Assembly (NCBI RefSeq): GCF_028502605.1
Contig: NC_079234.1
Location: 248,001-312,000, forward strand
Direction of reading: 5' to 3'
Source: Trichoderma breve
Lineage: Eukaryota; Ascomycota; Sordariomycetes; Hypocreales; Hypocreaceae
DNA: 64,000 nucleotides
Below, piece after piece: positions 32,834-43,464 of the stretch (positions are counted from its first letter, which is position 1; each line of letters starts with the position of its first letter). A program made the position numbers and the translations under genes. Under the pieces are notes generated by a model. That model worked only from the letters and a program-made list of their open reading frames with translations. It did not search any database and had not been told where the DNA came from.

Positions 32834-35083
32834 TCACAGCCATTCTCCATCAACATCTGCAACGAATGTACTGCTCCAAGGCGCAGACATTTCACTCATG
32901 TCTAAGATAGGCATATCCAAGAAGTCAAATTCTGGAACTTGGGGGTCGGCTAAAGTACTGAGACGGTTCTGGAGCCCATAAGCTGTCCGCCTCGTGTCGT
33001 TGAAGATTTCCAAGCCCGTTGGTCCACCCGGATTATTCTTGGTATCCAAAATCAGCTGGATAAGATTGATATACCGCTGAGAACACGGCCATGGAATCGA
33101 TAATTGTCGCAAACTACTGAGCAATGGTTCTAAATCGGTGGGCATAGACCCGTACGTGTTCTCGTGTCCCGTTGTCCACAGTATAATTAGGCTCCTAGCA
33201 GCGACCCAAACCACGAAAGCAAACAAAGGACCTAATTGTTCCAATTTCTGAGGCGGAACAGAAGATGCTAGTGATGCGATATCTCTGACGGCCTGGCGGC
33301 AGCGAGCGCGGGCCGACGGTGATGGCCTCAAATAGGGAGAGGATGTCGATGGAAATGCTGCAACCGTATACATGCGAATATTGATCCTACATTTCTCAAA
33401 TAATTAGTACTTACGTGAGTATATAAAATATAAAATGGCCAAGAAAAAAAGAAGTAAAGGGAGTTATACAGATGAAACGTAGCATGAACTAGAGTCCACA
33501 TGGGATTGAAGCTAGGAGGTGGCTCTCGGACTTCTCTTGGGAGATTTTCGAACCAGGTGGCCAGATTAATGTCCAACCGCCGAAAGCTACTCTGCCACTC
33601 CTGACAATGAGCTGGCAGAGAGTAGTTGACGGGTTGTATCAAGAGTTGATTAGACCTGTCTAACAAGGCTAAGAGATCGATGTAGTGGCGCCAAAGGTTG
33701 AAGGTGTTATACCCCTGGGATTGCTTAATTGCCCCTGTTGCCTGGAACCATTCAGGTGGTACCGACTGTCCCCAGTCCTCGTCATTTACTGGATATGGTA
33801 ACCGGATATTTCTCGTGTCTGTGCCACCAGGCTGACCGTGAGATACGCTGGAGAGGCGATCAATGCTATATATAACCCAGAATAATCGTCGTCTCTCCTC
33901 CATCTCAATAATTGAGGAATCTAGCCCATCATCCGGATCTTCGTTTCGGACGAGTGGTGTATTTGTTTCGATGGTTGAGGAAGAAGGGTTCTTTGACAAG
34001 CCCAGATGTTTAGCGGCTGTGACGAGCATGGACATTACGTTCCAAGTACGCGGTCCCTGTCCCTGACCAATTGTATCAATGGCGAGAAGAGTTAAAGCTT
34101 GAGTTGAGATCAGGGTGCATGTATCGATAGTCTTCAACAGAATGAAGTCACGAGACGCCTTGACATATGCCTCTCGAGCCTCCAATGGCGGATCCGGTTT
34201 TCTCCAGAAGCGAAAAGCAACTATGACGATACCGTGTAGGAGAATTCGCCGCTCCGATGAGTACATATTGGATGTAAAGCTGGGTTTGAAGAACAATGGG
34301 GCCCATGGGTAAACGAGGTCAAAAAATAACTCCACAAGCTCGTCCATAACCTCCTGAGAAGGTAGTCCGCTGTCAACAGAATTTAGAGCGTGAGAGGGAC
34401 GCAATTGATTGGTCATAGTATCTGCCGGAGTTGAGGTGAGCGAGCTCACTTCTGGCAGCTGCTGCGTAACTGACCATATCTGGGCCTCACCAACAGTCCT
34501 ATCGGCCGAAATGATGTTATTCGCTGGCGGAAGGGGAGTGGTCGCTATCATATCCCTGTGGAGGGGACTTAAGACGTCCCCAGCGGAATGGCTGGCCTTG
34601 TCGATGGTTTCAAGTGAGGAAGCTCCAAGGTTCTCATCGGTCATTGGTGCAGAAGATTTATTAACAGACTCGGTCCGCACATAATTCAAAACGTCCTGGA
34701 TAGACTGGTTGATCTTGTCCATGTTATTTTCCAACAGAGTGAGGCGTTGTTCAATCGCTTTGCCGTACCCGGGACGCAACCCTGGCTGCCCCTTTTCTCG
34801 ATACACGCAGTTGAGGCCTATGCTATGAATGAGCATCTCTCACAGGTAAACCAAAGCAGCGCGAAATTTTCACCTTTCCGGCGACATGTGTCGCATTGTG
34901 GACGGCCGCTATCACATCGTGATTTTTTCATCTTGCAGATTTCGCAGCTATTATCGATTGGTTAATAGGAACAGGTCGACGACTGCATACTCCAACAGAA
35001 TAGGGTTACACTCACGCTTTGGAAAGCACCCTCGGCCGCTTACTTGGCGGCTCGCCCGACTCAAAATCCCGATCACCCGACAT
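32834..35083 (-). CDS. Zn2Cys6 transcription factor with fungal-specific domain, four exons
   Basis: Exons on the minus strand are 35083-35016, 34947-34874, 34817-33470 and 33386-32834, giving 680 aa. An in-frame ATG at 35113 would add ten residues. The cluster spans three exons: SKACEICKMKKSRC, DSGRPQCDTCRRK, then GLNCVYREKGQPG. A short coiled coil follows (RLTLLENNMDKINQSIQDVL). The middle-homology domain has ELFFDLVYPWAPLFFKPSF and RRRLFWVIYSIDRLSSVSHGQP, the latter a standard landmark. The third intron has a weak GTATAA donor, but the join HATFHLINIRMYTVAAFP is normal. It lies inside the putative catabolic cluster and is its probable activator. CTCCGG lies upstream at 35429-35434. Confidence 0.88.
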
Positions 35084-35113
35084 GTCAGGGCTTTGTCTCG
35101 CACTTCCAATCAT

Positions 35114-35681
35114 CTTGACGCTCCAGTAAAATATGAAAATCTCGAAACGGAGGCCAAAACGTTTAAGAGAAAAGGCTGGTATACCCGAACAAGTCACCGT
35201 CAACCAAATGGCGGCTCACAGGACCCCAGACTTCCAGAATCCCCAACTTTCCCCTCACCCTTCTTGCCTTCCTAGCCCCACAGGAATTCTGTAGTTCAAA
35301 ATGGTCTCTGGGGAATAGCGCGGGGTAAGCACTTGGGATCGGTCTAGCTCATCAGCTGTGCTTGCCCTGACTCGCTCCTCGAGCTTGAGAGCCACACACA
35401 GCGGTTACTAAGGACTAGCCTACGGACGCTCCGGCGCAATGATGTCGCGGAATGTTACCAAGGATTGTTTACGCGTTTTCCTGAGACGAGGAGTTTAGGT
35501 GTAAGATATTACGTCCAAAAGCAAAAGCTAGACTGGCTGTTACTCATGGGGCTCAAAGGCTTAAGTTTTTCTATAGAAACGGGTGCATGCAATTTGTGTT
35601 TAACTAATAGCAATAGATTTTAAGCTGTAGACTACATGTGAATCATCCTCTGCTATACGATGGCACTCATCATCAAGCTTG
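35114..35681. other. Intergenic, promoter of the cluster Zn2Cys6 gene
   Basis: About 570 bp containing CTCCGG at 35429-35434 within a G/C-rich patch. No gene seen. Confidence 0.5.
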
Positions 35682-36743
35682 TTAGTAAGCTTTGACTCCT
35701 GCCAACCTCAATAGTTGCTCAGTGTGTTCGGGCTTCTCGCGCGGCTCAGATCTATCACGAGGATCTGCCGTTCCATCGGGCAGCACGGCCTTCAGCTCTC
35801 GGAGCTTGATGTTGTCGTGTGGCCAATGAGTCGTAGCCCCATTGGCCGCAAAGACCTTTTGCTTTTCCACAATCGCTTCTTTGGAGGCCAGCTTTGCCGG
35901 TGCATAGGCAGCATAAATGACTGTACGAATGGTTTGGCTCTTTTCTGTAGGCTCGCCACCCCAGTGGATGGTACGCGAATCCCAGAGGATCAAATCTCCT
36001 GGCTCAGCAGCAACCCGCTGCGGCTTGAGGCCATGCTTGCGGAACCACTCCATGTCCTTGTCGTTGAAATAGCGATTGTCTCGCCACTCCCAACTCCCGG
36101 AATCAGTCTGAGTGTCGAAGAATTCCTCAACCAAAGCGTGTGAGCCGGGAATAACAACCAATGAACCATCTTCGGGCCCGGCATGGCTCAGATTAATGAT
36201 TCCTTGGACGCAGTGCATGCCACGCTTCCGGGGAGCCTGGTCGACATGTGGCCAAGGAGCACGAGCAGCCTTCAGGTTGGGAAGAGTGACATTAAGTGAG
36301 TCGAACGAGACAAGCAGCTCTTCAGTTCCCCACACCTTTGCAAACGCATCTATGACTCCGGGCTCCATACGCGCCTCCCACATGAAGCGCTCGTGAACGA
36401 CTCCGTAGTTTTCATAGGTGTTCTTGTCTGTTTGAACTGGGAGTTGCGCCGTTTTCCAGGTCGACGGGTTGTCCAAGTCCAATGAGTTATCAAAGGATTT
36501 GAGCCATTCAAAGGCCTTTTGCTGGTAGTAGCTAGCCCTGTCGGGAGACACGGCGCCTTTGACGACTGCATATCCTTGGGCGACTAAATCGTCCCGAAAG
36601 TCACCATATTGACCTTCTAATCTATAGTTTATTTCGATTAGAAAATATAATTAGGGTATTCCTGGGAATGGAAGGACTCACTTGAATGGGCTGAACACCC
36701 GGACGGATGCTGGAGAGGCTGTAATTGTTTGAGTGGCGCTCAT
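35682..36743 (-). CDS. Phytanoyl-CoA dioxygenase (PhyH)-like enzyme, two exons
   Basis: Exons on the minus strand are 36743-36682 and 36621-35682, giving 333 aa. The join reads FSPFKLEGQYGDFRDDLVAQG. The double-stranded beta-helix core of Fe(II)/2-oxoglutarate oxygenases is visible, with the metal triad HVDQ (His and Asp) near residue 154 and the distal His in SRTIHWGGEP. LVVIPGSHALVEEFF is a typical stretch between them. Such enzymes hydroxylate or oxidatively demethylate small molecules, using O2 and 2-oxoglutarate in the cytosol. It is divergent from the DenD-like gene, with a shared 494-bp promoter holding an inverted CTCCGG pair. The substrate is unknown; the setting suggests a sugar-derived acid or ether. 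Confidence 0.88.
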
Positions 36744-37237
36744 GGTGGGCAGAGAAAGCTAGCGTTTATTTTGATACCCGACTTGGATAGTTTCGTTGCT
36801 CGACTCGCTCGTTCCCTTTACTCATTCCTCCGTATATAAATCGCGATGCCAGTTCGCCACCCGGAAAATAGATTGATAGTTCAACTTCCTCATTTTCGGG
36901 CCACCGACTTTGTCGAGCTAAGCTCTTCAATATCTGGTGGAACATTGTGCCGGCTCGAAGTCGCGCCGGTTTGCTTACGGTGGATGATTGCTCCGGATCA
37001 CCAAAACCGGAGCTTCGCTAAAGCGGAACTAGAATAGATAGCCATCCCCGGAAACCAGCCGAATGTTGTATTGGAGACTAGTGTTGCAAGAGGGGAATTC
37101 AATCATCCAGAATATCAGGGTAAATACGGCCCAAGCGAAGAGAGGCACGAACACGGAAAATAGAGCTGTCACAAAGAAAACTCAATTGACTTGTTTGTCA
37201 CCTCTATTCCTTCAAGCTTCCTCCAAGCAAAGACAAT
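36744..37237. promoter_or_regulatory. Divergent promoter, PhyH-like / DenD-like
   Basis: Rich in CGG/CCG triplets of the sort bound by Zn2Cys6 proteins, including CCGGCTCGAAGTCGCGCCGG around 36951-36970 and the inverted pair at 36991-37012. ATTTATAT on the minus strand near 36835 could serve as TATA box for the PhyH-like gene. Confidence 0.5.
36991..37012. promoter_or_regulatory. Inverted CTCCGG-N10-CCGGAG candidate operator
   Basis: CTCCGG at 36991-36996 and its exact reverse complement CCGGAG at 37007-37012, spaced by ten bases. It is placed almost midway between the start codons at 36743 and 37238. A dimeric Zn2Cys6 protein could bind such a site; the binding itself is inferred. Confidence 0.5.
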
Positions 37238-38197
37238 ATGAAGATCCTCATCACAGGCGCTGCAGGGTTCATAGGGCAGATTGTGTCCAAAGCTCTTCTG
37301 GATGATGGCTCGCACGATCTTATTCTAACGGATGTGATTGAGCCTCCGATTCCTCGAGGCTCGAAATATCCTCAGAAGGCTAAAACCATTCAAGCAGACC
37401 TCATTGACTCGCCTACGACTGTCGTTACGAAAGACCTTGACGCCGCCGTTTTACTGCATGGCGTCATGTCTTCGGCCGCTGAAGCGGATTTCGAGCTGGG
37501 TTATCGGGTCAATGTAACTGCAACATGGACTCTGTTGAATAACTTGGCCAAGACATGCCCTGGACTCCGAGTCCTCTACGCCTCTAGCGAAGCTGTCTAC
37601 GGCACTCCTGTGCCTAAGCACAACGTTACCGAGAGGGATATTACAACCCCAGAGATGTCTTACGGTTGCCAGAAAGTCATCTGCGAAACACTTATCAACG
37701 ACTATACCCGCCGCGGAATGATCAATGGCTTCTCGCTCCGTTTCCCGACCATCTCAGTTCGCCCTGGCGTACCTAGCAAGGCTATCTCAGCTTTCTTGTC
37801 AGGCATTATTCGAGAACCCATGAACGGGCAGGAATGCGTTGTGCCGCTAAAGGATCGCGCATGGCGGCACTGGATGTCTTCCCCCAAGACGTTGGTGCAT
37901 AACATTCTTGTGGCACTCAACTTCCCTCATGATGCCCTTCCACCACACAGAAGGGTCCTCAATATGCCGGGGTTTGCAGTCACCATCCAAGATATGTTGG
38001 ATGCTTTGGAGAAGGTTGGAGGGAAAGATAAATTAGCCTTTGTTCGAGAAGAAGATGTTCCGTCTTTAAAATCCACATTATACTCTTGGGCAGATGACTT
38101 CGATAACTCTTTGGCTCTGTCACTTGGGATGAAGCAGGACACATCTTTTGTCGACTCGGTGAGAGACTATATCGAAACGTTACAGGGGGGTAAATAG
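37238..38197 (+). CDS. NAD-dependent sugar-acid dehydrogenase of the DenD/epimerase family
   Basis: Single-exon gene of 319 aa. MKILITGAAGFIGQIVSKALL is the extended-SDR nucleotide loop. The catalytic Tyr and Lys lie in MSYGCQKVICE, and the upstream Ser in VLYASSEAVYG. TDVIEPP after the second strand and HGVMSSAAEADFELGYRVN are closer to D-erythronate dehydrogenase (DenD) than to UDP-sugar epimerases. DenD oxidises the C2 hydroxyl of a tetronate to the 2-oxo acid. That precise activity here is inferred. It is divergent from the PhyH-like gene and tail to tail with the class II aldolase, 244 bp apart. A sugar-nucleotide epimerase role is the less likely alternative. Confidence 0.82.
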   Translation: MKILITGAAGFIGQIVSKALLDDGSHDLILTDVIEPPIPRGSKYPQKAKTIQADLIDSPTTVVTKDLDAAVLLHGVMSSAAEADFELGYRVNVTATWTLLNNLAKTCPGLRVLYASSEAVYGTPVPKHNVTERDITTPEMSYGCQKVICETLINDYTRRGMINGFSLRFPTISVRPGVPSKAISAFLSGIIREPMNGQECVVPLKDRAWRHWMSSPKTLVHNILVALNFPHDALPPHRRVLNMPGFAVTIQDMLDALEKVGGKDKLAFVREEDVPSLKSTLYSWADDFDNSLALSLGMKQDTSFVDSVRDYIETLQGGK

Positions 38198-38441
38198 TAG
38201 GAGCAGGTGATAGTGGATGCTAATAGTGTACGTGATAGAATACTTGTGTATAACTTGTTAGCACTTGAAAGAGGCTTGGATAATATATGAAGTCAAGTTG
38301 AGATGGTTGCGTGGAGAGTACGTCTAATCTTACTGAGGATATGGGAATTAAAAGAGTTAATATTTTTATTTGTAAGACTTCAACATCTACATAGGTTTCG
38401 AATGGTCTCTAGTCTATGCTAGTAAAATACAGCGACACAAT

Positions 38442-39353
38442 TCACGCCTTGCCGGCTGACTTGAGCCAGTCCATATGGTCTTCGATCACTTGTTGCATGG
38501 CTTTTGTCTGCTCCTCCATAACCGTTGTCAGCCCCTCCTTGCCTGTCAACCTAGCACCGACTTCCATATAAGCCGCAGCCACTGGCCCGTTAATGTTCAC
38601 CTTAGCCATGCCGTAGGAGATGCATTTGGCGAGCAGTTCGGCCTGAAAGTATTTCTCGTGTGCACCGTGTAGAACCAACCGCACTCGTGAGCCTACACGA
38701 GCGGCAATGCGCTCCAGTCGTGGGAAGTCGAGTTGAGGTCCTTTGGGTCCATATGCGCCATGGACGTTTCCAAAAGCTGGCGCGAGCCAATCAATCCCAA
38801 GAGCAACAAACTCTTCGGCTTGCTCTGGCGTTGTCAAAATCTCCTCCAAGTCCTCTGTGTCCTGGATGCCATCTTCGGTGCCATTGATGCGACCCGGCTC
38901 GCACTCGGTAATAATACCGCGAGCATTGCAGTATTCAACTAGCTCTTTGCTCAGGCGCATGTTCTCTTCACGCTCGTAGTGGCTCATGTCTACCATAATG
39001 CCGTCAAATCCGCCCAAGTCTGCTGCTCGCCGGATGATATCAGGGTCTTGCGCGTGGTCCATGTGCACTCCGATTGGCACAGTCGCCTTATCCGCGGCCT
39101 CAGCCGCTGCGTGCAAAAGTAGTCCATCTGCGTATTCAATTGACCATGGAAAGAGCTGTATGAGTGCTGGCGAGCGCTTGGCTTCGGCTGCTCGAACTGT
39201 AGCCACTACAGCCTCGAGGTTGTAGCAACAGACGGCCGGGATTGCGTATCCTCCCTCGAACGCAGCATCCACAATGAGCTTGGCACGGTTCGTTTTCAAG
39301 TTATTCGCCTTGCCATTGGCTCCATTTGTTTCGTTCTTCGAACTCGCAGTCAT
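38442..39353 (-). CDS. Class II (zinc) ketose-bisphosphate aldolase-like enzyme
   Basis: Single-exon gene of 303 aa, shorter than yeast-type Fba1 and closer in length to the bacterial GatY/KbaY branch. Zinc and catalytic residues are in place: IGVHMDHAQDPD (catalytic Asp then zinc His), the Glu in IITECEPGRING, the His in AFGNVHGAYG, and the His in RLVLHGAHEKY. KVNINGPV is the phosphate/Schiff-site loop equivalent. The reaction would be retro-aldol cleavage of a phosphorylated or unphosphorylated keto-sugar acid. The first 20 residues are Asn/Lys-rich and outside the fold. Two CCGGAG copies lie upstream at 39563-39568 and 39650-39655. In the cluster it would be the cleaving step after oxidation by the DenD-like enzyme. 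Confidence 0.88.
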   Translation of the reverse strand: MTASSKNETNGANGKANNLKTNRAKLIVDAAFEGGYAIPAVCCYNLEAVVATVRAAEAKRSPALIQLFPWSIEYADGLLLHAAAEAADKATVPIGVHMDHAQDPDIIRRAADLGGFDGIMVDMSHYEREENMRLSKELVEYCNARGIITECEPGRINGTEDGIQDTEDLEEILTTPEQAEEFVALGIDWLAPAFGNVHGAYGPKGPQLDFPRLERIAARVGSRVRLVLHGAHEKYFQAELLAKCISYGMAKVNINGPVAAAYMEVGARLTGKEGLTTVMEEQTKAMQQVIEDHMDWLKSAGKA

Positions 39354-39931
39354 GATTTATTTGATAAGAGGAAAGGTTACTCCAGGAAGAAGTGAGAAGT
39401 TGAGGGAAGGAAAGAAGAGAGTCGACGACTGGACGAGCAATATCGGTTGCTAGAGGCTGCCTTTGAAGCTCCGTTATTTGCTCCGAGTGTAGCTCCCCAC
39501 TTATAGCAATGTCATGGTGCATCTCCGAAGTTGTAGGCACGAATGGAGCTCTAATGGGATATCCGGAGAATTGAAGTGCCGGTGCGGAGGAAGCGGGAAA
39601 TGCCTGATCAACCATCCTGCGTCACGATTCGGGGCATCATCATTATGCACCGGAGTAGATCAAATCGTGCAACAAAGAGTTTTTCGATTATCCTTCAATA
39701 CTGAAGTATATGTTATTACTGTACCGCAGGTAAATTGAGCAGTGGATTAATAAGATGGAAGCTGACTATGAGAGCCGATGAACTAGAGTTCATAGCATTA
39801 CCAAAGGTTTTAATCAACATTTCATATTTGCTAGAGCTATCCATATAAAGACATTATTTATCCATCTCTGAGCAGGCGGCAGCGTCGTTATCGCAACCGC
39901 ATTCAATGCCCTCATTAAAGTGCCTTCCGAG
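39354..39931. other. Intergenic, promoter of the aldolase gene
   Basis: Holds CCGGAG at 39563-39568 and 39650-39655. No gene seen. Confidence 0.5.
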
Positions 39932-42083
39932 CTAGGCATCGACCGGATCTTCGATGTGTCCTGCGCTGGCTTTGCCCTCGAAGGCTACTCCTTCAGCAAC
40001 CACCTCCTGCTCATCAACTTCCACAACACGGTCACCAAATGCGGCGGCAATTTCCTCGAGAGTCTTCTGGTTCGTCTCCCTGGGAAATAATCAGCATCAT
40101 CTTCATCACGATTCTCATGAGGGAAAGAATCTCACGGGAAGTAAAAATATATGATAAACCAGTAAACAGTGCAACAGCCGACAAAGACATAGTAATAGTT
40201 CTGATGAATCGTGGCAAAGGCACTGGGGCCGGCCTCGGTGACTAAGAAAAGCCAAGATTAGTACGCGATAGATAGATTGAATAAGGAGAGCAAATGTGAG
40301 GACTGGACTTACTGCCAACATTGACTACATAATGAGCCGTAGCAGCGACGCCCATGACTCGGCTTCGAATAGTCATGGGAAGGACCTCTGACCCGTACAA
40401 CCAAGTAGTACTATTTATGAGGCTATCTATATGAAGAATGTTAGCAGTTATCCGCACGCGGACAAAAGACAAAAGAAATGTTAAGATGGTGCTCACAGTA
40501 GCACACAACGAATAGAAAGATTCCAAGAATGGCAAATCCCTTGCCGACGCGGTTATCCGTGTTCTGAAATTTGAGTTGCATAATAGCGGCATAAATCTCG
40601 GTGACAATGACACAAGCCAGCCCGAAGAGAAGCATTCTAGATACATATTAATTAAAGTTGTATCCTTAGATATCAGAGTGAGAGTTCTTACTTGCGACGG
40701 CCTAGTTTATCGGGAAGAAAGTTGACAGCGATGGCGTTAGAGATGAAAGCACACGTTCCCCACGCCGCAGTGAGCGCGAGGATAGTCTGGGAATTAATGC
40801 CCAAAGATTTATAGAGGATTGCTATTCGTTGTTAGAATGCTGAAGGATTATCAAGTCACAAATATGCTCACTTTGGTAGTACTGAAGACTGGTTAGAATT
40901 TATCCCAGCATTATCCAATCTTATCGAAAGGCAAGCAAACACTAACCTGAATGACATTGACGCCTGTCACAGTCGTTAAAACCTGCACACTAACAGACCT
41001 GAAGCAATATTTAGTACTTTGTCCCAAAGGCGTTCTGTGGAGGCTCCAGCACATACACTAAGACGCGATGCCGATATAGCTTGAAGATCTCACGAAACGA
41101 GGTGAGTTCACGCGACCTCTCATACTCGATTTGCCTTCGCATAAGTCCGAATTCTTCGTGTAGCTCCTGGGAATGTAGATCACTTCGAATTCTCGCAAAC
41201 TCCTGTCGGGCTTCCTGGATCTTGCCCTTGTGAATCATTTCTCTAGGAGAGTTAGGCATGAACGTAGCCAAGCCGATGAACAAGATGATGCCCCAGGGCA
41301 GCTGGAGGCCCAACGGAAGACGCCACTGGACTGCGCCATACGGAGCATAACCACAGGCAAAGCCAACCCAGTTCGCAAGCATTATACCGGATGAAAGACC
41401 CACGCCAGAGAGACCACCGATAAGTCCTCGATTCTTAGGGGGTGCGATCTCTGACAGATAGACAGGCACAGTACCACTCAATGCTCTTAAAGGCGTACAG
41501 TAAGAATTAGCCTTATGTAATCCCATAAGAAAGAAGAGAGTTTTCATGCATACCCAACGGCGACTCCCGAGATAATTCGACCCGCAAGAAACATGCCAAT
41601 GTTGACCGATGCTGTCTGCAAGATGGCCCCAATCGTTACAATAACGGCTGCGAGTTGCATAAAGCGAAGTCGTCCGAGTTTGTCGGCAACTAAGATTTGC
41701 GAAATGGCACCGACTGCTTCACCGGCTATGTAAATGGCACCCACCTTGCCCTTGTCAGTCAAAGTAGAATATCAAGTATCAAAGTGTTCAAGTGAGATAC
41801 TTACAGCGCCCGTGAGAGCAGAAGATGGGTTGCCCATGTAAGCCGCCCAACTGGCATGGGCAATTGCTGTTTATGTCGGTTGGCTGCAGTTTCACAAAGG
41901 GATATCAGGGAAGAATGGAGTAGACGAACTCGTAGTTACGATACCCGTATCATAGCCCTATTGCCCACTATCATTAGAAGCTGACTTCCGAAACTTCATA
42001 TCCAAAGCTTCACATACGTATAAGAATGTGCCAATTGATGCAAACGACGCGATGCCGATGGTGTACCAGCCGGTCGACGGCAT
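39932..42083 (-). CDS. Sugar-porter MFS transporter, twelve exons
   Basis: Minus-strand exons: 42083-42018, 41957-41930, 41866-41805, 41750-41554, 41485-41057, 40998-40947, 40881-40872, 40821-40692, 40636-40497, 40426-40313, 40241-40136, 40079-39932. They join in frame to 493 aa. Landmarks across joins are GYDTGIVTTTIAHASW, ADKLGRL, GRIISGVAVGALSGTVPVYLSEIAP, VTGVNVIQYYQTILYKSLGI, PDKLGRRKM, STTWLYGSEVLP and FPETNQKTLEEIAAAFGD, all typical of fungal hexose-transporter relatives with twelve helices. Exon 7 is 10 nt and exon 2 is 28 nt, and intron 2 uses GTTCGT. The exon 3/4 acceptor could shift by six bases. It would import the cluster substrate at the plasma membrane. CTCCGG lies upstream at 42279-42284. 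Confidence 0.85.
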
Positions 42084-43464
42084 TGTGAAGAACACTGTTA
42101 TCGTCAACGGGGTAATCTGATAAAAGTCTCAGAAGGAGACAGAGCAATGTAGCAGTGAATCCGTAAAATTCAAGAGAACCAAAAGATCTCCAACAATCCA
42201 AGGGGTCTTAATGGCGTAATAATGTACACAACTCCATCTAGAAGGATTGGCCAAGTGGTGCATATGCATCCCCAAGTTCTCCGGATTATTCGAAATCTGG
42301 GGAATTTTTAGCCCGGTTCTGCATGGTGCATGCACCCCGCGAAATCTTACGGTTCATCATACCGCCGAAATGCCCGGCACGAGGGTCGAGCGCCCTGATC
42401 TTGATCTTAGAGGCACTAGCTTACGACTAAACTAGGAGAACTAGGACTCATTAGACAGATTCACCCACGCGACGTAAAGATTGGCAAACACGTGTGCTTT
42501 TCGGCCGAGGTTGTAGCATGCAAGGTACTGTGGCTCAGATTCGTGCGGTATCCAGCGATGCTAAGCACAAGGGCGCAATGTTTCATGATATAGAAACTTG
42601 AAGCATTACTAGAGGTCAATAAAGCCAGCTATTAAGGTAATTTCTTGAACGAATCAGGGCATTTTAACGCTCTATGTCAAATGAAAAGTTGGAATCTGCA
42701 TTGCCAATTAGAGCTACAGTACGATTATTCAATTGCATGTACCACTCAGTTGCGGACTGATTCAAAACGCCCTACCCTACAAAATCGTTGTACATCCAGC
42801 AGTTTAAAAGTTAAATTGGATCGCTTCACGAAACTTAGACCATTGGACTTAGATAAATTGCGAATAATGAAGTCCCCATGGGGACGGATGCAATATATGT
42901 ATTAGTAGAGACGGGAGAGATGCCTTGTACCTGATGGTTGATTTATGTTGCCGTCAGCTTACGACCTTCTACCAAGTCTGATTCCAAATAGTACACGAAC
43001 TCAAAATACTTCTTAGGAGCACCGGATTTCCGTTCTTAGATTTGCCTGCAATGACTTAACTCAATTGATTCAGTGGGTATAATTAGTGTTAAGGACTGAG
43101 CGATTACGTATTTACTCAGCTCGACTTCATTAAGCAAAACATATCATTTCCATGCACCAAAAGCCGTATTTTGGAAAATTCTGGCGTACATTGTAAAGAG
43201 AAGTAAGATCTAGATGCCGCTATTCCGGACATAGGTAATAGTATACCGTATTTCATGTTCATCGCCCTAATTTACTTGGTCGAACTTTCTCTATGATAGC
43301 TATGTTATTTAACTATTCAGGATAAGCCAACGGAGTACGGAAAGACGATATATACATCAGCCCTATTGTAAGTGACCATTCTCCACAACTTAAACTTCAC
43401 AAGACAATGATAAAATACTCGCAAAATCCTCATGCATCATGAATCAATATCATCCCTTGAATGA
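42084..43464. other. Intergenic, no gene seen
   Basis: About 1.4 kb between the divergent transporter and sulfotransferase-like genes. CTCCGG at 42279-42284. Short open frames have no recognisable domain. Confidence 0.5.
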
